A stretch of 64,000 nt of DNA from Blastocystis sp. Blastoise. Its lineage: Eukaryota > Sar > Bigyra > Opalinata > Blastocystidae. The stretch's first letter is position 1; every line of letters begins with the position of its first letter. Positions 28,022-39,793 of the stretch are shown piece after piece. The stretch lies in contig JBBPEB010000027.1 of NCBI GenBank assembly GCA_039096225.1, positions 372,001-436,000 of the forward strand. The letters are read 5' to 3'. Position numbers and translations under genes: made by a program. The notes below the pieces were generated by a model. The model ran no database searches. It was not told the DNA's origin and worked only from the letters and a program-made list of their open reading frames with translations.

Positions 28022-31000
28022 TTAATTTGATGTTGATAACATAAACTGAGTAGAATCGTATATAAAAGGAATTCTTCTCATTAATTGATTATTTAATACT
28101 TCTTCATTAAAATAATTGGAAACAATGGCTCCTTCAATTAATACTTCATTAGGTATATTAAGTGAATAATAAACAATAAGTTTTTCAGGATTTGAAACTA
28201 AAATAGTATTTCTTAAATGAGAAATAGGAACCTTACTAGATATTAAAATAGATCTATATATAGATATAAATATATCAGGTTGAATCCAAATATTTGGGAA
28301 ATCTTTAAATTCTAATACTAAATTCAAGCTATTTTTATTTATTTCAGTAAATCTAGCAGGAATTAGAATATAATTTAATTGATCTTGTTTACAGAAATAT
28401 GTTGTATATAATTCCTTTTGATTTTCTATTTCCTCTGAAATCATATAATAATAATTTAGTGGAATAGTCACATCTTGATTTGGAAGTTGACAGTAGTCAT
28501 TAGTATTAGATAAAGTGGTATGATTATAAAGAAGAACAGAAGAAGAATTGAATGGAGTATTTGTATAATTAGTAATAGTATTCAGAAATATTTGTCTTTT
28601 AGAAGAAGATGAAGAAGAATATAAATCTCTATTTGAACCATAATATGCATGAAGAAGAGTATTATTAGACTATATATAATATAATATAAAATGAATAATA
28701 AATAATAATATACATCATTATCTGCTATATAATCTGTAGTAAGAAGAAGATCTGTAAGTTGATATGAATAAATATTCACAAATGTTCTTGCTAAAGATAC
28801 TAATAAAGAATAAATATCATCAATAGTTGTCTTTAAGTTCATAGAATAATCTAATGATTCTAAAGCTTTTCCAGGAATAGAAACAGGTCGAGGATCTATA
28901 GAAAATAATAATAAACATATTAATAAACATAATAAACATAATAATAATAAATATTAATATAATAATAAACATAATAATATATAATAAAACATACAACAAC
29001 GATCTTTATGAATATCAGTTGACCAAGTAGGTTCAGATATGTAATCACAATATACTTTATAATAACCGTATTGATTTTCACTAGTACAATTAACGATACC
29101 ATTCTTCAATATATTAGTTTCAGGATATAAATAGGAATCAATAGTACTAGCAGGACAAGTAGCATCATTTGCAACACATTGATTATTAATAGCAATTTCA
29201 TTTTCATTACAAGGAGTACATAAATAATTATTACCATTTAATGAAGTTACATAACCATTTATACATTCTACACATTCATTACCATTATAATATGTAGTAC
29301 CAGTACAAGGAGTAGAACCATTAAATATACATTCACTAGTATTAGGTTCTTCCCATTCACCTTTATAACTACATAATCTAGATTGATCACCTTCATAATA
29401 TTGAGGACAAGAAATAGAAGCAGTAGATTCAGGATTAGTTTGTGGCCAAATATTATCAACTAAACATGGTAAACCTATAACTATCATAGATATTTGAGAT
29501 AAGTCAACAATAGAACCTTCATTATTTGTATAAGAGAGAGTATAAGTAGTTTTAAGAGATGGAATAGTAGGAGTACCATAGATTCTTTGAGATTCAGAAT
29601 CTATAATAATACCATCAGGAAGAGAAGGAGAACTTGTAATAATAGTATCAACAGCATCTATTGTATAATAGTGTTCATAGAAATCATTCTTATTTATAAT
29701 AATATTTGTTTCTTCAAAATACATTTCAGAGGGATTTATTTTTATACATGTTGAATCACCTTCAATTGCTTGTAAATCAGACGTTGTACATAAACGTTTA
29801 GCATTACTGGTATATCCTTTAGGACAAATCTTATAAGAGTATTGATTAATTCTAGCTGCAGACCATTCATTATTTGCACAACCACTAATCTCATTAGTAA
29901 AATAATTTAGGCTATTTAGAATAGTCATGCTTTCACTTTCACTTTCAGATATATTTGGATCTGTTCCACATTTTGTAATTCTCACACGATATGAATTATA
30001 ACATTTATTTAAATATAATTGTTTTTCAATATAGTAGATACTCATTGATAGTTTATCCATTAAAAAAACTTCATCCCATTGTGGACTATTATTATTATTT
30101 CCTTCTATTACAATAGACTCAGGACTATAGGATACACTCATATCATGTTTATAATATATAAAGATCCCGGTTGTTTCTACACATAATTCATCATTATATG
30201 TATACGTAAATGTGGTATTTGAACACTTATTATGTACTATTGTATATGTAGAACTATCAGTATCATACATATAACTTAACGGATATTCAGGATCTACTTC
30301 GCCATTAACAGACCATGAACTAGGTATTGGCGAATCTCTTAGATTAACAAGGTCAATTACTATTGAAAGTCCATTCTTTGGTTGAATAATATTATTATAT
30401 TTATGTATTTCAATAGCAATAATATTATCACCCAGGAGACGTATTCTTGGATCAACAAAAGCACTGGTAATAGTTCTATATGATTTATATTCACTATATT
30501 CAGCAGTAGCTAATGTATTATATTCAATATTATCACCATCATTCATATTTACTCTTCTTACTTCATAACCATTTATATATATGATCATACCAGCATAGGT
30601 AGATACAGTTATATCGAATTGATAACTGTAAAGTAATATTTCTTCTATAGTATAATGTATTCTATAATATTGAGTAATACTATCACTAGGAACATCAGGA
30701 AGAGTAGAAGTAGAAGGAACAGTAGACCATAGATTATCATTAAATAAATTAGTAGTCCAATGCTTAGGAGGAGTTACATTATCATAAGAATAAGCAACAG
30801 ACATCTTAGATGCATCAGCATATTGAGTGAAAAAGAAACTAACTTCATTAGTCTGATCAAATTGACTATAATAATAATTATTAACATATACATGGGATAA
30901 TGAACTAGACACTCCTTTAATAATAGACATAGTTAAGGTATATTTTGATGGAAATAGACATAAATTATAGTCTTCTGAACTTTCTTCATAAATATGATAT

Positions 31001-33999
31001 TGATTTATAATTTGTTGAGATGTCATATCAGTTACTAGTTTAACTATGTAAACAGCTTCTTGTTCATATTCAAACTGGATATTAACAAAATTATTAGGAA
31101 ATTGACATGACTGAATGTTAATAGTTAATGTGTATTCATATGGAGTATTGAATATAGATGTAGCATGTATAGTATAATCAGTATTACCAGTCTCACCATG
31201 AATAATACCATATATAGAACCAGTAGTAGTATCAAATGTTAATCCATCAGGAAGAGAAGGAGTTATAGTAAAATCATGATAATATTCCGAATTAGTAAAT
31301 AATATAGATATAGTTGTATTATCATAAGCTATATAAGGATTAGAAGCAGTTAATAATTGTGGTGATGTATTAGAAGTAACATGATCCACGAATAATTCAA
31401 TTTCAGATATATAATATTTATTCTCAGTTTTATTAATCCTATTATTAATTAATGTAAATTCTAATTTATTGATACCTGTAGTTACATTAGATAATAAGAA
31501 ACATCTTCTTTGAGGAGTATAATAATTAAATGCATTCGCTACAACTGAATGTTCATGACGATTACCATTTATATCTATAGATTCCACTTTCCATGATGTT
31601 GGAGCATAAAGAAAATAATCAATATGATAAGTTATACAATATTTATTTATATATTTATATCCATCTTTAGTTGCTATGGATAATATAGGGCTTGATTTAT
31701 CTGATTTACCAATAATATATATAAATGATACCATATACAAGTCCACAACATTATTAGGATTACTAGTAGATGAATCATTAGTGACTGTTACCTCATAATC
31801 ACCATAAATTGGAAGATTAGTATCAACAGCCATTAGAAGAGAAGCATCAAAAGATATATCAATTATATGTTGCTTATCATATAGTAATACAGAAATAGAA
31901 ATAGTTTGTTGATTGTCAAATAGATAGAGAGGACCTGTTGTTGTTTGTTCTATAATAGTAGAGGCATCTGTTGAATCTAAATAGCCATCTATAAATCCAT
32001 ATACAGCAAGTTCATGATTATTTATATAGATCTTTGTGTTCGGTAATGTTTTATAACTTAATATAAAATACTTTTGACTAGCAATAGAAGGAGTGTTAAT
32101 AGTTTTATGGAATACAAAATACTGATTAGAATCAGTAGGAGCAATAGCAGTACCACCATTAATAGTAGACCAAGTAGAATCATCAACAGAAGATCCATAC
32201 CATGCTGTAGGTATAGAATCATAACAATTATATTTCCATTCAGACTTCATTAACATTAACATAGAATAATTAGTATTAACATAATATGTTTCACGCGATT
32301 TATACATAGTTCTCATTCTAGTAACAAGAACAGATGTGCTACTAAGATCATCTATAACATTTACTGTCATAATTGATCCTTTATACCAAAAAGTTTTAGT
32401 GTCTTCTATTAATTCAAATGACCAAGTACCTACAGGACCATAATAATCATAATTCTTGTTTATATTATTACCTTGAATTAAAGAAACTATTTTATTTCCA
32501 TCTTCTGATTTAATTATAACTTGTTCATAAGAAGCATAATAGGATGTAATTCTATTCACACGTATATGTGCACAAAAAGTGGGATTACATAATATTTGAA
32601 GATTAAATATATATGTATGTGAAGAACTACCATCTTCATCATTAGTATAGGAAAGAGTATATTCAGCAGATTTAACTTCTTTAGGAGTACCAGAAAGAAT
32701 ACCATTAGAAGATAGAGTTAAACCAGTAGGTAAATCAGTAGATAGAACACAATTCGATAATGAAAGGGATAATATAGTAGAGAAATCAATAGATTGATTT
32801 TCTTCAAAGGCGTTCATAGTATATTGAGGGATATCCTGTAGTCTTCGAGAAGCAAGCATAGAGAGGGTATACATAGAATCTATAGTATATATAAATATTA
32901 TTATTATGTATATACCTTTAGAATTCGTAATATAGGTGAGAACATCAAAAGAAGAAAGAAGTTCAGGATGATTAATATTAGTATGTAATTCAATAGCTAT
33001 TTTTAATGTAGTAAGAGAAACAGAGGAAGCAAGTAATTCTTTAGGAACAATAATACTATATATATTATAGAGTAATGTTAATAATATATATACTGTTTAT
33101 AAATAGAAATATCTTCAAGAGATTGAGAAGGAGTATTTTCATTGATTTTTGAAGATCTATACATAAATTAAAATATATATAAAAGAAATATATATATAAG
33201 ATATATAAATTAATAAATTAAACATACTCAGGTAATAAATAAGTATACACTTGAATTTTATTTACATAAACAATAAATCCACTTTGACTTTGAACAGCTA
33301 ACTGAAGAACAGCAAAAGAGTTATCTACAGTGATATCCTTTCTAAAATAAACACTAGTTCCAGCATTCTTGATTTCTTTATTGTTATAGTCTTCACCAAA
33401 TTCTTCTATCTTATTTTCCTTCCAAGAAGTACAATCAACAGAAGTAGAATATCTCCAATTAGCACTTGAATCAACAAGAAAAGATACTAGATAAATAATA
33501 TATATATTAATTAAAAAAAATACAATCAAATATAACTATTTTCTTTCCCTTATCATCAGCATTCACACGAGAGTTTACAAGAACTATTTTATTATACATC
33601 AAGCTAACATAAGAATCCTTAGCCCAAGCAGTAGAATTCCTAAAAAAATATATTTTTAATAATTCACTAATTACTTTGAAGATAATTCAAGAGAATAGTC
33701 TTCATTTGCATCTAAACAGACTTTATAAATCATCACAGAGTCTTGAGCAACAAGGGATTCATCGCGGAAAACAAAAGTATTTCTCAAATTAGCGGATTCA
33801 CCAGCATGTAATTGAATCACTTCACCAGGGTTTCCAGCATAGTTTCGTTGAATAGTAACCTCGTAGCTACCAACAGAACAAGCTTTGACACCTATGAGAA
33901 AAACAAATCTTAGTGAATTGATCTTAAAACGATAATAATAGTCAACATACAGAAAGCGATCAATAACCAAATCAATATGATGTTGTTATACTTCATCAT
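28022..33999 (-). CDS. Giant secreted He_PIG/CCP multidomain protein B (1852 aa)
   Basis: Nine exons: 33999-33951, 33891-33675, 33639-33524, 33486-33228, 33156-33094, 33055-32916, 32879-28995, 28895-28714, 28669-28022; 5559 nt, divisible by three. The start has two adjacent ATGs; the signal peptide is MMKYNNIILIWLLIAFCVKA. The N module (YEVTIQRNYAGNPGEVIQL, VCLDANEDYSLEL) and one jelly-roll-like module follow. Unlike A, C and D, the two discoidin-encoding exons are absent between exons 6 and 7. Exon 7 (residues about 282-1576) carries canonical He_PIG repeats (DLPTGLTLSSNGILSGTPKE, SLPDGLTFDTTTGSIYGI, SLPDGIIIDSESQRIYGTP), a VYLNG-type module (IYINGYEVRRVNM) and a Cys-rich CCP/EGF-like stretch. 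The C-terminus (ISIYRSILISSKVPISHL) is close to that of E and lacks the RRLR end. Probably secreted. Confidence 0.85.
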
Positions 34000-34447
34000 T
34001 CTTTATTTAGAGTCTAAATAATAATAGAAAAAATAAATAAAAATGTTCTTACAATAAAGATTTCGTTTCTCTAGATATAAAAACCATCAGGAAAATGGTA
34101 TCAAAAATTTATATATGTCCCTATAAGAGAGACACTGAAGGGAAAACAAGGTGAATCCATTTTATTTATGAAAAATGTCATTCGATTACTATACATTTAA
34201 TTATCATATATACACTAGCAGCCATTTTCTTGGGAATTTTTTTGCACCAGGAAGTCGATTCGGCAAATATGCGAAATTTGGGGAAAGTTTTATTTTGGAA
34301 ATGGAAAAATTTTCATTTCCAAAAAGACAGATTTTTTCATTGTAGCACTGGAAATATTTCCGTTTCCAAAAAGACAGATTTTTATTTTTTCTTTTCTGTA
34401 GCAAACCATTTTGATAAGGATTCCTTACGTTTTCCATTAATAATAGT
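34000..34447. other. Spacer with less A+T-biased patch
   Basis: Upstream region of B (minus), reaching to the 3' end of relic H. Positions 34204-34400 are visibly richer in G and C than the surroundings and hold a short direct repeat; minus and plus readings here are unsupported as genes. Confidence 0.45.
34316..34383. repeat. 21-nt direct repeat
   Basis: TTTCCAAAAAGACAGATTTT, followed by a further T, occurs at 34316-34336 and again at 34363-34383, 47 nt apart. Its origin is unknown; it lies in the patch of higher GC content between B and H. Confidence 0.7.
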
Positions 34448-35372
34448 TTATTGCTTGAATAGTTTGAGTAGAATTGCTTCTCTTATTTCTTCTTTTCCTT
34501 TATCACCATATAATTCAACTATTTCTTTCCAAATAATACTTTATTAATATCTAAAATTTGATCTTCTTCTATATCTATATTGTTATTCTTCAGATATTCT
34601 TCAATCTATTCAAGATATTCAAATGTTTTTTCACATATAAACTATTATTTACAGGATTATAATTAATAAATCCATTATAGTTCTTACATAATTATTCCAT
34701 AACCCATTCTTTACTAAATATTCTTTAATACCATCATTCTTATTGGCATTTATAGTCAATTCTATTTCATCATCTAATTCATATTCTTCTTCTTTCTCTA
34801 CAATCTATTAATTCTAAAGGAGTCACTAATCCACAAAATTTAAATAAATTTAATAAATCTAATTGTTCTTCATAAGAAAATTGATTAAAATCTACTTTCT
34901 TTCCATTCAAATAATCTAATAAATAATAAATAAAAGCATCATTTCCAGGATAATCAAGATATATAGATCCATCATTTGTTCTTTTTTCTTCTTCACGTTG
35001 ATCTTCAATAAAAGAACCTTTCAACGTATCTAAAACAGATTTTGATATTTGAAATATAGGACCATTATTTGTAAATCGTATTAAATCCATATCATCATCA
35101 TCTTTATCATCCATATTCACATTCATATCTTCATTATTATTACTTTCATAAACACAATTCTTTTCAAATTCATTATTTTCACCTTCCTTTTCAATACAAT
35201 CATTTCCAATATGTTTTATAAGTCTATTAATCGGCATTCCAGAATGTATTCCAAGATTCATTACTGATCCAAATACATTAACAACATCTTTCATCAATTC
35301 TTCATATACATTGATATCCTCCTTCAATCTATTGAATTTATCAATATCAAATAACACCTTTTCTTTCACCAT
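34448..35372 (-). pseudogene. BTB-TLDc relic H
   Basis: Starts MVKEKVLFDIDKFNRLKEDI, matching MVNEKVEFDAEKMGDIQKDV of F. The BTB/KCTD-like part (IRFTNNGPIFQISKSVLDTL, DGSIYLDYPGNDAFIYYLLD) is open as far as LELID near 34805. There a one-base shift is needed to continue VEKEEEYELDDEIELTINAN. Further shifts are needed after KNGLWNNYV (about 34685) and around KKHLNILNR (about 34610). The last recognisable piece is VELYGDKGKEEIREAILLKL before TAA at 34450-34448. No TLDc exons follow. This is clear decay of an F-like gene. Confidence 0.75.
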
Positions 35373-36854
35373 TTTCAAGGAAAACAATAAAAATGAAATA
35401 TTAAAAAAACTTAAAATAATCACGAATAAATAATTATTATTGCTTGAAAATTATTTTATTACTTTTTTTTATTTATTCTATGTAATATATATTTAGTCAT
35501 ATTTGAAGATATCTTGAATAGTTGAAAATTAATTAGGTTGTATATATAAACGTCTTTTAGGTTAAAAATGCACGAATTACAAGTTGATGCTTCTTCAAAA
35601 CAGAGTTACTGTGATTCTTTTAATAAAGAAATGGCTGGTAAACTCCTGATATGTATTTCTAAGCTTCTATGTTTAAGATCAAAGCAAGTCTGTATCACAA
35701 TTGTCCTTTTTAAAAAAATAACTAAAATCATAGTTATATATTTCTTAGTAGATATAAAAAAATTATATAAAAGTTAGTGATGCATAATATATATACTTTT
35801 CATAAGTTTCATATATAGTTTACATTAGCTTATGGATAAGAATAAAAATCTTGATTCTTTTCAGTTCGTTAGATTAGTGATATATATAATTACATCGAGA
35901 AAGTTCTATGATAATGAATCCGTTGAATGTTTATAAACATGGAAATTTTAAAACATTCAAAAACATAAGTATTTAAACATATTGTTGATTTTAGTATGAT
36001 TATACTTATATTTATTAGGTGCATATTCCTATTAAATGTAATAGTTAGTGAATATTCTAGATAAAGCAATAGATAGCTTGAACAATATATATATATTTTT
36101 TTAATAAATAATATTATACTATGGTTTCACATATAAATTTTTAATTATAATACTTCTATTGAATTCAACTATTTAGAATCAAAACTATATTGTTAAAAGT
36201 GTTTATTAAAAATATTTTTCTTCATCTTAATAGCTATATCTATTTATTGATGATAAATATAGCATACTGTATATTGACATAATTTTTTTAACTCATATAA
36301 AACATAGACTAGACTTTCTTAAATTACTTAAATAATTCTAATAGTATCATTTTAAACTATATAAAAAGGTTTCTTTTAAAAAGTGAAAAAAAGAATGATT
36401 ATATCATTATAGATGATTAAAAAAATAGAATTAGACATGGAATCTTTCTTGTCAATAATATACGTTCTCTTGATCCTATTAAGAATATTGGTTTACATAA
36501 TAATTATACACCACTTTATAAATTAAAAAAAAAATGATTGAATATCTATTAAAAAGATGGAAATATTTTTTTTTAAATAAATTGTTGTGTTACAGGTTGC
36601 TCTATATAAAAATAAGCAATCGATAATTTGCATTGATTACATATATAGATAAGAAAAATATTTAAAAAAAGACAAAATAGAGAAAGAATTTATCAAATAG
36701 TAATTACATATTGATAATGAAAAAGTTATGAATGGTCATAGCATGTTATATAAAATATATAAGATAGCAAATATATTTTATTTAAAAGAAATTTTAAAAA
36801 ATAGAAATATAGATATACACAAAAATAATAATTAAAATATATTATTCAACAGAA
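35373..36854. other. 1.5 kb intergenic spacer
   Basis: Between the 5' end of H and the 3' end of the fucosyltransferase-like gene. A short plus-strand reading from ATG 35568 (MHELQVDASSKQSYCDSF) has slightly less biased composition but no partner exon or homologue that I can identify. Confidence 0.45.
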
Positions 36855-38778
36855 TTACTGTCTCCAGAATCCATTCACTATTTTTTTTGAATTTTTACAA
36901 TCAACATAAGAAATACATGTTGTTCCTCCTACTTCTAAAAACATATTTTTTCCTCCATACCCAACTGTATATTTAAGTTCAACTATATATCTATTCCAAT
37001 TACTACCATAAGTACCTATATGTATAGGACTATATAAGGATTCATATAAATTAGCTAAGGAAATAAGTGTTATATAAGGTATTGCTTTTAATCCACCCAT
37101 AGATTGATTATTTCTATTTGGATTATTATAAGAGATAAAAGTGGTACTATTATCGTATGAAGATAATTCTTGAATAGATTTATTTTCGTCTGCATTTATG
37201 AAAACTTCCATTTTTTCTTTATTAAAATATTTACGAAGTATAACAACAGGATCATAATAATATGAATTATCAACTAAAGGCATTTCTTTATATTTTTCAC
37301 CATGTCTTATATGTATATCAGCATCATAAGAGTCTTGACAATGAGGACATTTTTCTTTTCTATAATTCTTAATCCATTTTATTGTTCTTGGATTCATTCT
37401 TGTTAAGAAGGTAATTGCTTGGATTCTCCAATATATTACACATTCTTCTTTTATTAAACCATTTATATTACAAAATTCTTGTACAAATTTAGGAACAGTT
37501 TTCGGTCTACTTAAGAAAGGAGTTGAATGTGTTTTTGCAAATACATATTGATCATTGTCACTACCCGATTCCAGCCTTTCATAACGATTATAAGATCTAT
37601 TAGGAACACGTTTATCTAAATCACTTAAAGATAATATTGATTTACCATCAAATGTAATATTAGTAATTGGAGAAAAATAGCAATTGTAAGTTTTTTCTGT
37701 ACAGAAATCTTTATCTATCCAGTTAAGAGATCCATTATCTATATACATAAGAACTCTATTTTGATTGATAGCTACTGCTAACATACATGTAAATACATGC
37801 ATCAAAGATCCAAAACCAGAATTCCCTCGACCTGCAAATAAATAACGAATATTATAATTATTATTCATATCTCCATTTAAAGAACGAAATTGATGTTTCC
37901 ATATCATATGTTGCATATAATAAGTACCATAAATAGGATGATAATCTTGTTTATTTGATTTAAACCAATAATAACTGTCATCAGGAAATGATGTATATTG
38001 ACTATTTATAGATTCAAAATCTTTATTAAATGATATATGAAAGAATGTAGATCGATATATATATTGAATATATTCACTTTGTAAAGGATAATAATAATCT
38101 AATATAGAAATTATTTGTGAAGAATTATAATTGGAAACAAGTCTCCAAAATATACCCACTATATCACGGCGTTTTTTTAAATTATTCACTAAATTATTAT
38201 ATATTTGTGGATATTCAATAGGAAGAGAAGGAGAAGGAGAAGGAGAAGGAGAAGGAGAAGGAGTAGGTGAAAGAGTAGGAGAAGGAGTAGGAGAAGGAGT
38301 AGGAGAAAGAGTAGGAGAAGGAGTAGGAATACTTGTAGGAGGAATAGTAGGTTGAATAGTAGGTTGAATAGTAGGTAGAATAGTAGGAATACTTGTATCT
38401 GGAAGAGTAGGAATTGTTATATTTTTATCATTTTTTAAATTCTCTTGAAAGGAAGAAGATCTAAAAATAAAGAATTAATTATACTATTTCTTCTAAAATA
38501 TACAATAACGATAACAAAAAAATATCGTTGTATTAAGAAAGCAAAGAAGAATAAATAAAATAAAATATATACACATTAGCTACAACGATGCTATTAATCT
38601 TATGATTAGTCATGGAAGATACACGGATATTTGACAGATGGATCTCGTAATTAGATGAGTTTCTTTTGATAACAATAAATTTAGATTCAGTGTATTTTTC
38701 ATAATGAGAATTACTAAATACTAAAATAAAGGACACTAAGCAAATGAATACGAGCAAACAGATATATTCTAATTTCAT
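36855..38778 (-). CDS. GT23/FUT8-like fucosyltransferase-type type II membrane protein (603 aa)
   Basis: Two exons, 38778-38573 and 38460-36855 (1812 nt). An N-terminal membrane anchor (residues about 4-22, YICLLVFICLVSFILVFS) follows a very short cytoplasmic tail. The stem contains a repetitive Pro/Thr/Ser block (SPTPSPTPSPTLSPTPSP) encoded at about 38400-38220. The catalytic region matches the fucosyltransferase fold of the GT23 type: FAGRGNSGFGSLMHVFTCML resembles the Gly-rich motif of FUT8, DADIHIRHGEKYKEMPL the HxRxxDK-like nucleotide-sugar loop, and GTYGSNWNRYIVEL the late conserved motif. It probably acts in the Golgi, transferring fucose from GDP-fucose to glycoproteins. The exact linkage cannot be assigned, and other fucosyltransferase clades remain possible. 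It lies among genes for large secreted proteins with many N-x-S/T sites, which are plausible substrates. Confidence 0.7.
38220..38400. repeat. GGAGAAGGAGTA-type coding repeat
   Basis: Purine-rich short tandem units (GGAGAAGGAGAA, GGAGAAGGAGTA, GTAGGTTGAATA) encode the Pro/Ser/Thr stem of the fucosyltransferase-like protein on the minus strand. The plus strand gives a false Gly/Glu-rich ORF. Confidence 0.8.
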
Positions 38779-39793
38779 ATTATTTTAGTATCTATAGAAA
38801 TGAAAAGAGTTAAAATAATATGAATTAAAATGACATTTTTAGAAGAGAAAAACGATATTGCTATTTTTATATATCGAGACCCTGACTATATATATATATA
38901 TATTTATATATCCATATTTACATTATTATTAATAACTTATATATGTGTGATATAATCAGTTTATTTTGTAGTCGCTAGATTCTTAAAAAAATACAAAGAA
39001 ACAGATTCTGTAGTTTTTCCTGATAAATATTCATGGTTTTCTTTTTGTTTTTGTTTTTGTTATCGTTTAATGGATCGTTTTCATTGAGTAAACTAGTTAT
39101 TTTCATAGATATTTGTAGATTATATGATAAACAAAAGTAAACTATGATAAAAAAGACAAGAAATTGTAATAATGAGAATGTGAATTTTGTTGTTATTCAT
39201 ATTTCTTGTCTCTGATCCATATTTACAACATTATCAGTATAAAATTGAATGAAAAAAACATATGATATGAAAAAGCAAGTCAGTTTGCGTCATCACTATG
39301 TATACTCCACAAAAATAGTCAACAGCACTTTTCTGAACAATCATAATCATATAAGGTTTATAACAAAAAATATTAAAATTATATTCAAGGTTTATTTAAT
39401 AACTAAATACATAAAAAAAATATTTTTTTTTAATTCCATAATTAAAAGTCTTGGTTATAACTATTTTGTATATAAGATAAGCACTTAAAATTGTTGAAAA
39501 TTTTGAAGATTCTTCTGAAAAAATTAGGAAAACCAACCCTCATCAAAAACAACTTTTTATACAGTAATGTATTCTAAGGAAGTTTTATTTTCGTCGTTGA
39601 AACCCTAAATCTCCCTACCTATAAAATTATTTTGTTTGGAAATAAGTATTCCAAGAAAGTTTTTATCATGAGCGATTCTTAAAAACCCTTCATTTTTATA
39701 ACCACTCATCTGTTTTCCTGAAGAAAATAATTTCATTAAATCCATTCACTAAAAAATTATTTTAACGCCTTCAATTATATTTTTCTTTGACAA
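38779..39793. other. Divergent intergenic region
   Basis: About 1 kb between the 5' ends of the fucosyltransferase-like gene (minus) and giant gene C (plus); it must hold both promoters. No motif shared with the A/D upstream element was found, and the plus-strand reading at 39249-39488 is unsupported. Confidence 0.5.

Noticed and set aside
33486-33540. Possible frameshift at the exon 3/4 junction of gene B
   Set aside because: Re-reading shows four A in the run and a normal GTATTT donor after VIFD; exon lengths 116 and 259 keep the frame.
35568-35777. 69-residue plus-strand ORF starting MHELQVDASSKQSYCDSF
   Set aside because: The first 25 codons look somewhat gene-like, but the rest is low-complexity and no continuing exon was found.
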